DNA of 64,000 nucleotides from Cytophagaceae bacterium. Its GTDB lineage: Bacteria > Bacteroidota > Bacteroidia > Cytophagales > Cyclobacteriaceae. Position 1 is the stretch's first letter; every line of letters starts with the position of its first letter. Where the stretch lies: the NCBI GenBank assembly GCA_006969745.1, contig CP030886.1, positions 3,259,234 to 3,323,233 of the forward strand, given 5' to 3'. Positions 9,711 through 19,749 of the stretch are shown here, in pieces. A program made the position numbers and the translations under genes. The notes beneath the pieces are model-generated. The model was not told where the DNA came from, made no database searches, and saw only the letters and a list, made by a program, of their open reading frames with translations.

Positions 9711-12197
9711 TCACTCCTTGATCAAACGAATGGTCTCAGCAGGACCTTCGTCTATAGAAATGTTTAAGAAGTATACACCCTCTGGGGATGCGGAAAGATC
9801 CACCATTAGTTGTGACTTATTGCTGATAAGGTAGCTGTCAATTTCTTTTCCCTGACGATCATAAATTCGGATGTTCTCTACATCTAATACCTCTCTATTA
9901 ATAGTAAATACTCCATTTGATGGATTGGGTGCTGCATATAAGTTTTCTGCGATATTGGTGACATTTACCACTCTCGATTCGGAAAAGGTAAATATGCCAT
10001 CATAATCTGTCTGCATCAGCCGATAGTAGGTAAGCCCTTTAATGGGGTTTTCATCAATGGCACTGTAGGTTTGGACCTGATCACTATTGCCACTGCCTTG
10101 CACAGTCAACACAGACTGCCAGTCGCTCCCATCCGTTGAGCGCTCAACTGTAAAAAAATCATTATTGGTTTCGGTCGCCGTAGCCCAATCCAATCGCACA
10201 GCATCTCCCAACGCACTTGCATTAAATGAGATTAACTCTACTGGTAATGGTAGTGTAACATCCGTATTTCCAATGGTAAACCGGTCTCCATCCTGAAAGT
10301 CGATATTAGAAAATGTCGCAACATCTCCGGCTACAGATCCAGCAATAGGTGTCACGTCATTGTCATCAAACCCATCTCCATCTCTATCAATAAGTAAACG
10401 AAGATTACTTCCAAGGGAGTTGCCCACAGTAGAGAAGTCAAATGAAATAGAAACAGTGCCCAAGTCGCCAGTTTCTGTTAATCTCCAAATTCGATCGAGT
10501 CGCTCCTCAATTACGGTTCCATCAACATCTACTGCATTTTTTGTAGATATATCAGTGTTATCGTGTCCCCACATTATGAATTCACTATTATCCAGGTCAG
10601 AAGGATCCCACATTCTTACCACCCCTGATCCACGTGCATCGGTGTGGTTGGTACCATCAGCAGCCTGACCAATACCAGCTACCTCATAGTCAAAATCACC
10701 ATTGGCATTGTCATCCATGTCATACAAATCATTGGCACTGAGGGAAATATCATATTTAGCAGCCAAATAGTTAGTAGCAATTATGCGTTGTGCGGCATTG
10801 ACCTCTACATCAAACATGGCTATTTCAGCAATACTCCCGGTCAATAAAAAACCAGTTCCAGTGGTGGGGCCGGTATCTCTACGTGCACCGATGAGAACAT
10901 CAGCAGTGGCTTCTGTCGTTGTACCTACTCCTGCTGCTGCGAAATTTGATCCCTCGTTCGTCCAGGAATCCTTTTGAGTATCATCATTCGTGCTGGAAGA
11001 AACAAACCATGCGTTTGTTGCCGTCACAGAACCAGTTGTTGCGTTACCACCTATGAAGGCCGTAAATCGTGATGTTCCACCGCTATCGTCGATGGTATAT
11101 TGGTAATGTCTGTTTGCACTCGTCGCTTTTGAAAAGAAGGTTCCTTGTGGCGTTGCACCAGTCACATTGTAAACAATGAAAAATGACCAGCTATCCGTTC
11201 CGGGTGTCAAGTTCAATGCTGCTACGTTACCAAGATTAAGAAAATCTCCACCATCAAAACTGATAGAGGGAAAGCCGTTTACATCATTTGTGTTAAAGGT
11301 GGGTTCTTCTGCTGTCACACCACTGGAATTAGCTGTCAAGCTATTGCCAGAAACGTCTGACCAGCTACTTACTGCTGCTCCATCAGTGAGGCTTAAGTCG
11401 CTAGCTCTTAGCCATAATTGGTTATTGGTAGCGTCACCGACTCCTCCAGGACCTGTAATGCCTGTAATGAATCCACCAGATGGAGGCCCGCTAGTAAAGC
11501 CGCCACAATTTGATGTACAGGTTATATTAAAAGAAGAACATACCTGAGCGGCAGTTGCCGAATTCAAATACTGAACTGTGGGATCTGTTCCGCCATTTCC
11601 TGTATTCACTGTTCCGTCTCCACAAAGAGTAGCATCCGTGTGATCAATGTAAAGATCGTCTCCAGCAGTAGAAGTGTTATCTATTATCGTACGACTATCT
11701 CCGCTTAAGATAAAGTCATCTCCAACATCAAATGAAGCAGTAGCAGCAATATCTAGTGAACCAAGAATAATGAGGTCGCCAGTAGTACTAAAGTCTCCAC
11801 CATCCTCTACATCAAATACATCGGCTGTCATCATGCGAACAGTAGCTGTCACTGTTGCACCATTCGATACTATAATATCCCCTTCATGGTAAAATGCATT
11901 TGCGTCAGATCCGGTAAAAGCACCAACATTAGCTAAACCTAATGCGTCTGCCGTTGTCTCATTTCCGTTATCATTGGTATCATCAATAGTGATAGTATGG
12001 CCATTTCGGATGACTACATTGTCTGTGCCGCCCGGAGCAGTGGCGGAGGCACCCGAAGAGCCGTCTGAGGTCAATGTCCATGATGCAGCAGCCTCCCAAT
12101 CCCCGGTAGCAAAAGAGTAATAGGTTGTCTGAGCTTTCAAATCGAAGGTTGTAGCCAGCACGGCCATAACCAACATTATTCGTGCAGCGAATTTCAT
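9711..12197 (-). CDS. Secreted LamG-like protein with T9SS type A sorting domain
   Basis: It is an exported 828-residue protein. I start it at the ATG at 12197 because MKFAARIMLVMAVLATTFDLKA is a clean signal peptide; the upstream in-frame ATG at 12278 would add 27 hydrophilic residues before it. The N-terminal part is a Ser/Thr/Gly-rich repetitive beta region (about 30-240). The middle (about 260-500) has the look of a LamG/concanavalin-like lectin domain. After about residue 650 comes LPVELISFNA, common before sorting domains, and the last about 75 residues (PNPSNGVF, GVYFLNI) are a T9SS type A sorting signal. It is therefore expected on the cell surface or released by the type IX system. 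The ligand is not known. Confidence 0.85.
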   Translation of the reverse strand: MKFAARIMLVMAVLATTFDLKAQTTYYSFATGDWEAAASWTLTSDGSSGASATAPGGTDNVVIRNGHTITIDDTNDNGNETTADALGLANVGAFTGSDANAFYHEGDIIVSNGATVTATVRMMTADVFDVEDGGDFSTTGDLIILGSLDIAATASFDVGDDFILSGDSRTIIDNTSTAGDDLYIDHTDATLCGDGTVNTGNGGTDPTVQYLNSATAAQVCSSFNITCTSNCGGFTSGPPSGGFITGITGPGGVGDATNNQLWLRASDLSLTDGAAVSSWSDVSGNSLTANSSGVTAEEPTFNTNDVNGFPSISFDGGDFLNLGNVAALNLTPGTDSWSFFIVYNVTGATPQGTFFSKATSANRHYQYTIDDSGGTSRFTAFIGGNATTGSVTATNAWFVSSSTNDDTQKDSWTNEGSNFAAAGVGTTTEATADVLIGARRDTGPTTGTGFLLTGSIAEIAMFDVEVNAAQRIIATNYLAAKYDISLSANDLYDMDDNANGDFDYEVAGIGQAADGTNHTDARGSGVVRMWDPSDLDNSEFIMWGHDNTDISTKNAVDVDGTVIEERLDRIWRLTETGDLGTVSISFDFSTVGNSLGSNLRLLIDRDGDGFDDNDVTPIAGSVAGDVATFSNIDFQDGDRFTIGNTDVTLPLPVELISFNASALGDAVRLDWATATETNNDFFTVERSTDGSDWQSVLTVQGSGNSDQVQTYSAIDENPIKGLTYYRLMQTDYDGIFTFSESRVVNVTNIAENLYAAPNPSNGVFTINREVLDVENIRIYDRQGKEIDSYLISNKSQLMVDLSASPEGVYFLNISIDEGPAETIRLIKE

Positions 12198-12271
12198 TTT
12201 AGCGGTATTAAAATGGATAATCTGAAGATTAAGTGACTTATAAATATAGGTAAATTGTTGGTGATTATACT

Positions 12272-12289
12272 CATTCATGTAAATGAATG
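12272..12289. promoter_or_regulatory. Inverted repeat upstream of T9SS cargo gene
   Basis: CATTCAT (12272-12278) and ATGAATG (12283-12289) form a perfect 7-base dyad around GTAA, 75 bases before the cargo gene start. It could be an operator; no regulator can be assigned. Confidence 0.3.
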
Positions 12290-12505
12290 CAGGTTACCAT
12301 CTATTGGTTTTTTAATTACCATCTAACTCTCCAAGCATCTCAAATTATAAGTTACTTGGCCTTTTACGACTTAAATATGGCTACTTAGGTAATAATTAAT
12401 GATAACTACCACATTAGTGAGGTCCTGTTCGTAATCTAGCATCAGTAAAAAATTGCATCTCTTGATATTTTAAACTAGGTAAGCTTAAATTCTTTAGATG
12501 TAAAC

Positions 12506-12530
12506 AAAGGGCATCGTAATGATGCCCTTT
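12506..12530 (+). terminator. Stand-alone intrinsic terminator-like hairpin
   Basis: AAAGGGCATC (12506-12515) pairs perfectly with GATGCCCTTT (12521-12530) around GTAAT, followed by T and a CAATT stretch. No reading frame ends in front of it on either strand. It may end a short untranslated RNA or act as an attenuator ahead of susC. Confidence 0.55.
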
Positions 12531-12791
12531 TCAATTACGTTGATGCTAAGTCTGTTCTAATAGTCCACCTGCTTTCTAAGCACAGCGAAAACAATACGTT
12601 TAGGCAGAATTTACCGCAGCGTTATTCATTCCTCATGTCATAAGTAAAGAATCATGATTTTGATTGTTTAGAATGACTAATTCAAGTGGCTTTTGAGGTA
12701 CTAAAAATGGTTTCTCAGGGAATCTCTGGAGGCCTCCCAATTGGTTCCATAAGGCATTACAGATCATTGTTGTTCAACTACAAAAATCTAC

Positions 12792-15700
12792 ATGCTTATG
12801 AAAAGAATCTACTTTATTATGATTTTCATGACCTCAATTGTGAGTGTTATGGCTCAGCGAACAGTCTCCGGTAAGGTGACTGATGATGAAGGTGAAGACC
12901 TGCTGGGGGTTAGCGTTGTGCTCAAAGGTACAACCACTGGAACTACGACCGATATTGATGGGAATTACAGCTTATCTGTATCTGATGGTGATATTCTTAT
13001 TTTCTCTTTTGTTGGTTTTGAAACGCAGGAGATAGCGGTTGGCACACGATCAGTAATCGATGTGACCATGGGAGGGGCTACTGAATTGCAGGAAGTGGTA
13101 GTAACCGGAGTTGCGCAAGGGACAGCCACCAGCAAACTCGGCTTCTCAATTGCTAAGGTGAATAAGGAGTTGCTTAACAGCGCCCCTGCAATAGATCCTG
13201 CCAACGCATTGAGAGGAAAGGTTGCCGGTGTTCAAATTGTGCAGTCTTCTGGTAACCCGGGCAACGCGGCTTCAATCAACTTAAGAGGGGCTAAAACCAT
13301 ATCGGGTAGTAATTCACAACCCTTGATTATTGTTGATGGCATCATTACGCCCCCAGGGAGCGCCAACCTGTCCGATATTAACATGAATGATGTTGAATCG
13401 ATTGAGGTATTAAAAGGTGCGGCTGGTTCTTCATTATACGGATCGCTAGCCGGAAATGGCGTGATCCAAATCATCACCAAAAGAGGATCCAGTGAGTATG
13501 GAAAGACGATGGTGACTCTCAGAAATGAATATGGCACCAATCGAATGCTTAGAAAAGTACCACTGAGTAAACATCACAATTATCAGGTCGATGGCAGTGG
13601 AAATTACGTGTTGGATGTAAATGGTCAACGGGTAGTGGACAGTGAAAATATCTTTGATAACCCATATCCAATATTATTCGATCAGCAAGAAGAAGTTTTC
13701 AGTGGCAGAAATTTTAACAACAACTTTATTTCTATTGGGTCTTCCACAGAGAAAACAAATTTCTATTCTTCTTTTGATAACCTCGTACAGGAGGGTCTTG
13801 TGGAGGGACAAATTCCCTTCAAAAGACAAAGCATACGGTTAAACATTGATCACGCCCTTACAGACAAACTTGAGATAGGTCTGACCGGCGCATATATCAA
13901 AGCGGAGGGAAACAATCCGGTAGAAGGAGATCAAGATGGGTTTGTTTATGGTGCGCTCCTGGCAGAACCTGATATAGATCTTCGTTCTCCAAATCCGGAT
14001 GGACAGCCATTCATCACACGTCCAAGAACTATTGGCAATTTTACTAATTCGAACAATCCACTTTACATTGCTCATAATGACATCAGGATTTATGACAAGA
14101 ATCGCTTGATGGCAGGTGCAAAGGCAAGGTATCAGATCTTCGACTGGTGGAATGCTGAAGTACAAATTTCATTAGATAGGAATAACTATTTTGAGACACG
14201 TCAGCAGGATAAAAACTTTCTAAGTCAACAAGGTCCGGCAGATGGTGATGGTGGATTCCTTACAAAAAGGGTAACCTCTGATCAGGCACGTGTGGTGACA
14301 ATGTCTACCAACTTCAATAAGTCATTTGGAGATATAAATACTGGACTTTCCCTGCGATATGTGACCGAAGAGTATTTGACGGAATTCCAACAAACATCCG
14401 GATCAAATCTTCAAAGTCAGGGAATCTTTCAACTCGATAATGTGGATCGAACTTCTTTGGTAGGCGCGTCTTTCAATGAATTGTTCAGAGCGGAAAACTA
14501 CATGGTCAATGCCACTGTAGATTTCAAAGAGAAATATATCTTTGATGGACTACTTAGAATAGACCAGTCGTCACTCTTTGGCGCTGATGCACGACAGCAG
14601 CAGTTTTACAGAGCCTCTCTTACTTATCGAATTTCAGAAGACCTGGCTATTAATGGTATAGACGAGTGGAAATTCCGTGCTTCCATAGGCACCTCCGGTC
14701 AGCGACCACCTTTTAGAGCACAATATGAGACTTTCACACTTTTTGGGGGAAATATTGTGCAAGATGTGCTAGGAAATGCCGACCTGAAACCTTCTGTGGT
14801 AACGGAGATTGAGGTTGGTACTAATATTGACTTTCTGGATAGATTTTCATTGGAGGCAAACTATGCAAGCTCCGAAATTGTAGATCAAATCATGGAAGTA
14901 CCTCTTCCGGGAATTGCAGGATTTGGAAGCCAGTTTCAAAATGCTGGTACGGTAGAGTCAAAAACCGTGGAGGTAGCTTTGACAGCAAACATCTTTAAAA
15001 ATGATGATTGGCGAATAGATGCAGGATTTACATACAGTAGAAGTCGATCCAAAGTTGTAAGTCTAAACAGACCGGATTACATCCTGAATGCATTCAACAA
15101 TACGCCACTCTTCAGTGTTGCGGAAGGAGAAAACCTTGGAGCGATATATGGCAATGTATTGGCTACCAGCCTTTCAGAACTTACTGTAGATGAGAACGGA
15201 TTTGTAGACAACCTGGTAGGAGCACCTACCGGACTTACACCGGATGATTTTGAAGTAAATGATGATGGGTATGTAATCGTGGCAGGTACTCAGTATACCG
15301 GTAACGAGTCTGCTTATCACCTCGCAAACGAAACAGGCTCAAGAGCAACCAGAAAGATTGGAGATACTAACCCGGATGCACTTCTTGGCTTCAATAGTAG
15401 CATCGCTTATAAAAACATCAGTCTTTTCGTTTCATTTGATGCACAAATAGGTGGAGACATTGCCAATGTTATGCGTCAAAACCTACTCTTTAATGGACGT
15501 GCAGCTGGCAATGATCAGTCGGGTCGTCCGGAAGGTCAACGGCACTGGGATGCATACGTGCAAAGTACGACCAACTCCGGTAACGGATTAAATCAGCAGT
15601 TTATTGAAAGCGCTCAATACATGTCTCTGCGTGAATTATCTCTATCATACACATTCAATAATGATTTTTTTGAGGGACTTAATCTTGGGAAAGTTATAAG

Positions 15701-15917
15701 AGACGCCAAGCTTTCATTTATTGGAAGAAACCTATTTATGTGGACCGATTATAGTGGCTTCACACCTGACATTTCTACCACAGGAAGTCCGGGTTCGCCA
15801 CTAAATACATCACCGGTAGATCGTGATGTTCTTCTTAACCCTACCATCTTCAGAGCAGATGTCTATGGGTATCCATTATTCAGAAGTTATTCAGTTACTC
15901 TTCAAGTTAGATTTTAA
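12792..15917 (+). CDS. SusC/RagA-type TonB-linked outer membrane transporter
   Basis: It is a TonB-dependent channel that imports a substrate bound by its SusD partner. The 1041-residue chain has a signal peptide (about 1-19, ending VMAQ), a carboxypeptidase-regulatory-like beta domain (about 20-95, starting RTVSGKVTDDEGEDLLGVSV), a plug (about 115-230, with LRGKVAGVQI, LIIVDGI and IEVLKGAAGSSLYG) and a long beta barrel that ends in phenylalanine (LQVRF), as expected for BAM-dependent insertion. ATG codons at 12792 and 12798 are both possible; the second gives the more usual MKRIYFIM start. SusD follows four bases after the stop. No glycosidase is adjacent, so the substrate cannot be named. 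Confidence 0.95.
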   Translation: MLMKRIYFIMIFMTSIVSVMAQRTVSGKVTDDEGEDLLGVSVVLKGTTTGTTTDIDGNYSLSVSDGDILIFSFVGFETQEIAVGTRSVIDVTMGGATELQEVVVTGVAQGTATSKLGFSIAKVNKELLNSAPAIDPANALRGKVAGVQIVQSSGNPGNAASINLRGAKTISGSNSQPLIIVDGIITPPGSANLSDINMNDVESIEVLKGAAGSSLYGSLAGNGVIQIITKRGSSEYGKTMVTLRNEYGTNRMLRKVPLSKHHNYQVDGSGNYVLDVNGQRVVDSENIFDNPYPILFDQQEEVFSGRNFNNNFISIGSSTEKTNFYSSFDNLVQEGLVEGQIPFKRQSIRLNIDHALTDKLEIGLTGAYIKAEGNNPVEGDQDGFVYGALLAEPDIDLRSPNPDGQPFITRPRTIGNFTNSNNPLYIAHNDIRIYDKNRLMAGAKARYQIFDWWNAEVQISLDRNNYFETRQQDKNFLSQQGPADGDGGFLTKRVTSDQARVVTMSTNFNKSFGDINTGLSLRYVTEEYLTEFQQTSGSNLQSQGIFQLDNVDRTSLVGASFNELFRAENYMVNATVDFKEKYIFDGLLRIDQSSLFGADARQQQFYRASLTYRISEDLAINGIDEWKFRASIGTSGQRPPFRAQYETFTLFGGNIVQDVLGNADLKPSVVTEIEVGTNIDFLDRFSLEANYASSEIVDQIMEVPLPGIAGFGSQFQNAGTVESKTVEVALTANIFKNDDWRIDAGFTYSRSRSKVVSLNRPDYILNAFNNTPLFSVAEGENLGAIYGNVLATSLSELTVDENGFVDNLVGAPTGLTPDDFEVNDDGYVIVAGTQYTGNESAYHLANETGSRATRKIGDTNPDALLGFNSSIAYKNISLFVSFDAQIGGDIANVMRQNLLFNGRAAGNDQSGRPEGQRHWDAYVQSTTNSGNGLNQQFIESAQYMSLRELSLSYTFNNDFFEGLNLGKVIRDAKLSFIGRNLFMWTDYSGFTPDISTTGSPGSPLNTSPVDRDVLLNPTIFRADVYGYPLFRSYSVTLQVRF

Positions 15918-15921
15918 GAAT

Positions 15922-17454
15922 ATGAAAAAAACACATTTTTTATCGATAATAGCATCGCTGAGCTTAGTGGCTTTTAGCGCATGTACTGAATTAGATGTCA
16001 CCAACCCAAACAATCCGGGAACTGATGGTGAAGTGTCAGATGCTGTATTGGAAGACATTGCGTCCGGGGCATTATACAACATTTTTAGTGCTTACACTCC
16101 ACAGCCGGATCTTGGGACGAATTTCAATGCTAACATTCATTTAGCATGGACCGCAGATCACGTCTCCATGACCAATAACTTTAGAGGTATGTGGTCGCAG
16201 TTCAAAGTGGAACCACGTGTTCCATTTGACAACAGCCTGACTTTCCCTGATCTTTCCATTATTACTGATCCTTGGGACAATTGGAACGCGTGTGTTTCAC
16301 AAGCAAACATTGTCATACGTACTGTGAATGAAAATGGAGGAGCTCAGAATGAGGAGCAGGCCGGGGCACTTGGGTTGGCCTACTTTGCGAGAGGTGTTGC
16401 CTATGGTCATCTTGCAAGCACTTTTGATCGTGCATATTTGGTGCCTGAAGATACGGATGTGACAGCCGTGGATCCATCCACTTTGCTGAAGCCTTACAGC
16501 GAAGTATTGGCAGGCGCGCTTGGATCTTTGGATGATGCCATCGAGATTTTTTCGAATAACACGTTTTCGTCAAGTACGAAAACATTCAATGGGGTGATCT
16601 ACGATCAGGATGACTTGATGGCTCTTGCCAATACGTTTGCTGCCCATTTTTTGACTACCATACCCAGAAATGCTGCTGGAAATGCTGCAACTGATTGGGC
16701 AAGAGTAAAAGCGTATGCCGAGAATGGAACATCACAGGATTTTACAGTTTTGGATGATGGCCAATTTTTCCAGCATGATTTTCAGTATTTATCCGGCTTG
16801 TATTGGTATTTCAGATTAGATCATAGAATCTTGAGAAGATTCAATTCCACATATCCGAAGCGATTCGGCACTGAGCCTGCTGATGTCATTGAAGAATCTG
16901 TTTTGACAGGAGCGGGCTATAATGGTGACCTGAGATTGACAAAGTATTTTGGTTATTCATCAGACCTTTCATTCTTCAACTTGTCCAGAGGTGCACAACT
17001 TAGAAGTCACTACTTCGACAATAGGTATGCCTTATGGGATAACAATGGAATTGGTGAGGCCATTTACATGCGAGCATATATGAATGATCTTATCCTTGCA
17101 GAGGCTGAGGCTATGCTTGGAAACACGGGTGCTGCAATTGCCATACTCAATGATCCAACCCTTCCGAGAAAAGCGGAGGGCGAGCTACCCGATGTACCAG
17201 CCTCGGCAACAAACGATGAAGTATTGGAATTGATTTTTGCTGAACGAGATATCGAATTAGGAAGGACAATCTTTGGAGTGGAGCATGCGGACATGAGAAG
17301 AAGAGATGCATTGCAGATTGGAACTATACTTCATTTTCCTGTGCCAGCCAGCGAGCTGGTCACTCTGGGAGAGACAGTATATACATTCGGAGGAGTTGCC
17401 AATGCAGACGGTATCAATACCGCCGATGGTAGCAATTCATGGATCAATGATTGA
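15922..17454 (+). CDS. SusD/RagB family surface lipoprotein
   Basis: It is the lid and binding partner of the SusC channel, anchored to the outer membrane. I start it at the ATG at 15922, four bases after the susC stop, because MKKTHFLSIIASLSLVAFSAC is a lipoprotein signal with its lipobox cysteine at residue 21. The frame is open further upstream to 15823, inside susC, but that part would precede the signal. The 510 residues carry the helical TPR-like SusD fold, with AYFARGVAYGHLA and the C-terminal ELIFAERDIELG both typical. A strong terminator follows at 17487-17512, so susC-susD is a two-gene unit. Confidence 0.94.
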   Translation: MKKTHFLSIIASLSLVAFSACTELDVTNPNNPGTDGEVSDAVLEDIASGALYNIFSAYTPQPDLGTNFNANIHLAWTADHVSMTNNFRGMWSQFKVEPRVPFDNSLTFPDLSIITDPWDNWNACVSQANIVIRTVNENGGAQNEEQAGALGLAYFARGVAYGHLASTFDRAYLVPEDTDVTAVDPSTLLKPYSEVLAGALGSLDDAIEIFSNNTFSSSTKTFNGVIYDQDDLMALANTFAAHFLTTIPRNAAGNAATDWARVKAYAENGTSQDFTVLDDGQFFQHDFQYLSGLYWYFRLDHRILRRFNSTYPKRFGTEPADVIEESVLTGAGYNGDLRLTKYFGYSSDLSFFNLSRGAQLRSHYFDNRYALWDNNGIGEAIYMRAYMNDLILAEAEAMLGNTGAAIAILNDPTLPRKAEGELPDVPASATNDEVLELIFAERDIELGRTIFGVEHADMRRRDALQIGTILHFPVPASELVTLGETVYTFGGVANADGINTADGSNSWIND

Positions 17455-17486
17455 TTCGGAGGAAATAGTATTTGTATAGGATTATT

Positions 17487-17512
17487 GAAAGTCGCCTCGA
17501 TTGGCGACTTTC
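17487..17512 (+). terminator. Intrinsic terminator after susD
   Basis: GAAAGTCGCC (17487-17496) pairs perfectly with GGCGACTTTC (17503-17512) around TCGATT and is followed by TTTT. It ends the susC-susD unit. Confidence 0.85.
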
Positions 17513-17609
17513 TTTTGGTATGAAAATATCACATTATTTATCCGTTTGTGTAAAAAATTGGAGAGGAGGATTCAGTAAGTTGTTTTGATTTAAAAGGTCG
17601 ATTTTTAAG

Positions 17610-18416
17610 ATGAGTAAATCTGGAATTTATTTGCACCTGGCAAGAGTAGTTCTCATTGCGATATTGAGTTTGCTAATCGTTCATTTTTTAAGCTATAAAG
17701 TAATGCCATGGCATGATGGCTATCAATTTCCATCCAAATCATATTTGATTATTTTCTCCTTTGGCTTTCTTATTTGCACCATCAACTGGATCGTCTATAC
17801 ACAAATTCATTTTGAGAAGATAAAAGGGAATTTTCGTCGGTTTATGATGCTTGTGGCCATGAATATATGTGTAACCATCATCTCTTATTCAATCTTATTT
17901 CCGCTGATCAATATTGTCATTCTTGGATACACTTTTTCTTCTGTTATATTTTTAAAGTATTTGTTTGTGGTCATGCTCATTATCATCATAGAGTTTTCCA
18001 TGATTATTATCTATAAGATGGTATATCAGGCCTATTCCAAGACCCTCAAGAAGTTCTTTATTGATACCGGCAGCACTCAGCTAATGGTAGATCCAAGTGA
18101 GATTTTGTGCTTTAGATCCAATGCCAAGATGATTAAGGTTTTTCTTAAATCTGAAAAAAGCTACTATACTCAATATACATCGCTCGATGATGTGGCCCGC
18201 TCACTCAGTGAGCACCCATTTTTCAGAATAAACAGGCAATACATTGTCAACAAAGAAGCGATAGAGTCTGTGAAGAAAGATGGCGATCGCAGGTTTTTGG
18301 TAAACCTACAACAAGCGCCAAAAGAGCTATCGAATGAGTCTATTACTGTGAGCCGCTACAGAAGTAAAGATTTTGCGGCCTGGTTTACAAACCAAAACCT
18401 TACGCTCGCAAACTAA
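17610..18416 (+). CDS. Membrane-bound LytTR family transcription regulator
   Basis: It is a 268-residue protein with about four membrane segments in the first 140 residues (around 10-30, 42-62, 75-97 and 105-135) and a C-terminal LytTR DNA-binding domain (about 150-260). LytTR features seen are ILCFRSNAKMIKVFL, the Ser/Leu-rich strand with SLDDVARSL, and HPFFRINRQYIVNKEAI, the most conserved part of the domain. There is no receiver domain, so the membrane part probably senses the signal directly. It follows the susD terminator, so it is a separate unit, but it could regulate nearby genes. Its target sites were not found. Confidence 0.88.
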   Translation: MSKSGIYLHLARVVLIAILSLLIVHFLSYKVMPWHDGYQFPSKSYLIIFSFGFLICTINWIVYTQIHFEKIKGNFRRFMMLVAMNICVTIISYSILFPLINIVILGYTFSSVIFLKYLFVVMLIIIIEFSMIIIYKMVYQAYSKTLKKFFIDTGSTQLMVDPSEILCFRSNAKMIKVFLKSEKSYYTQYTSLDDVARSLSEHPFFRINRQYIVNKEAIESVKKDGDRRFLVNLQQAPKELSNESITVSRYRSKDFAAWFTNQNLTLAN

Positions 18417-18555
18417 CTAGCTGATCAAATACGGTTATTCGGCTATGAAAAGCGTCTACTCAGCTTTTTGCAATGCTTAAATAAGCATCATCAACGAAGC
18501 TATAAATACCTTATTGGCTTGGTACAATTGTTTTTAATTTAATACGCAATCAGAG

Positions 18556-19158
18556 ATGAATAAAATCATACCGATATGGCTCATCATATTCACAATCACC
18601 CATGTTTCATTTTCACAGTCAGTGAGTCAAAAAGAACTAAAAACTGCTAGTAAATATTTACGCAAAAGTCATGAGGATTTATTGAAATTGACCAAAGGTC
18701 TTAATGATGAGCAGTTGACCTTTAAACCGTCAGAAACCGAATGGAGCATCATCGAGTGTATTACGCATATAACCAAAGTGGAAGAGGTGGTTTGGGGAAT
18801 TATCCAAAAAGCGGAAGAATTATCAGAAGATGCACTGAATAAAAAGATCACTGATCTGGAGGTGATGAATCAGATAGAAAGCAGAGAGAAAAAATTTAAC
18901 GCTCCACCTTCTCTGAAACCATCAGAAGCTGGTGAGAAAACCTATCAGGAGCTTATAAATGAGCTTGACCAAAAACGTAATCGTTTGATGAACTACCTGA
19001 ACACTACGACAATAAACCTTCGCACTTATGGAAGCAAAAATCCAGTACTTGGCTTCATTGATGTTTATCAGTGGGCACTTTTTAGTGGCGCACACATGAA
19101 AAGGCATACAAAACAAATAGAAGAAATAATGGTAAGTAATGGCTTCAAGAGTCTCTAA
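18556..19158 (+). CDS. Exported DinB-like protein, copy 1
   Basis: It is a 200-residue DinB/YfiT-type four-helix protein with a signal peptide (about 1-21, ending VSFSQS). The three candidate metal-binding histidines are in ECITHITK (helix 2) and HMKRHTKQIEEI near the C terminus. Known members of this superfamily bind a divalent metal and some transfer low-molecular-weight thiols such as bacillithiol, but exported members are poorly studied. It is followed 15 bases later by a second DinB gene in the same direction and faces a third one. Its substrate is unknown. Confidence 0.85.
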   Translation: MNKIIPIWLIIFTITHVSFSQSVSQKELKTASKYLRKSHEDLLKLTKGLNDEQLTFKPSETEWSIIECITHITKVEEVVWGIIQKAEELSEDALNKKITDLEVMNQIESREKKFNAPPSLKPSEAGEKTYQELINELDQKRNRLMNYLNTTTINLRTYGSKNPVLGFIDVYQWALFSGAHMKRHTKQIEEIMVSNGFKSL

Positions 19159-19173
19159 AATAAAATTCAACAC

Positions 19174-19749
19174 ATGAAAAAGCACGCAATTGTAATTATG
19201 GTTTTTTTAAGGCTGACTGCATTTGGCCAGGAATCCAACTCTTCGTTCGGTGAAGAAATGGCCTCAATTATGGAACACATGAAGACCTATACAATTTCGC
19301 TGGCTGAACAAATGCCGGAAGAGAAGTATGATTACCGGCCGACTGATGGCATGCGATCGTTCAGAGAGCAAACAGAGCATATCGCTATTTCATTGGATTT
19401 TCAAGTCAGTATAATTCTTTCCGGTAAATCCATTACCCAGGAAGAATTCCTTCCAACCTATAGAAGCCTAAAAGATAAAGTGGTGAATAAACCTAAAGCA
19501 GAACTACTGGCTATTCTCGAAGATCGGTTTGATAAAGCCATCGAGCAATTCAATATCATTTCTGATACAGAACTGGAAGCAACTCATTCATTTGAGGGCT
19601 GGCCTCCATTTTACCCCAAAGATCAACCCGTCACCACCCTCCGCACAATTTCGATGGGAGTAAGAGATCACATTACCCACCATCGTGCACAAATGATCGT
19701 TTACCTCAGACTTAATGATATCAAGCCTGCTAGTTATCGATTGTATTGA
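19174..19749 (+). CDS. Exported DinB-like protein, copy 2
   Basis: It is a 191-residue DinB family protein, 15 bases after copy 1 and probably in the same transcript. The N terminus MKKHAIVIMVFLRLTAFGQ is a signal peptide. The histidine set is in FREQTEHIAISLD and RDHITHHRAQMIVYLRL, the classic DinB C-terminal pattern. Sequence differs clearly from copy 1, so this is not a recent duplication. Its last 20 bases overlap the end of copy 3, which is read from the other strand. Confidence 0.85.
   Translation: MKKHAIVIMVFLRLTAFGQESNSSFGEEMASIMEHMKTYTISLAEQMPEEKYDYRPTDGMRSFREQTEHIAISLDFQVSIILSGKSITQEEFLPTYRSLKDKVVNKPKAELLAILEDRFDKAIEQFNIISDTELEATHSFEGWPPFYPKDQPVTTLRTISMGVRDHITHHRAQMIVYLRLNDIKPASYRLY

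Larger units (their letters stand above)
12198..12791. other. 594-base intergenic region between divergent T9SS and susC genes
   Basis: No convincing gene was found. It holds an 18-base dyad CATTCAT-GTAA-ATGAATG at 12272-12289 just before the T9SS cargo gene, and a strong stem-loop at 12506-12530 that has no gene in front of it. No perfect TAnnTTTG promoter was seen for susC, so its promoter is not placed. Confidence 0.6.

Noticed and set aside
12198..12791. A tRNA or riboswitch in front of the orphan terminator
   Set aside because: No cloverleaf or recognised riboswitch core could be drawn in this AT-rich stretch.
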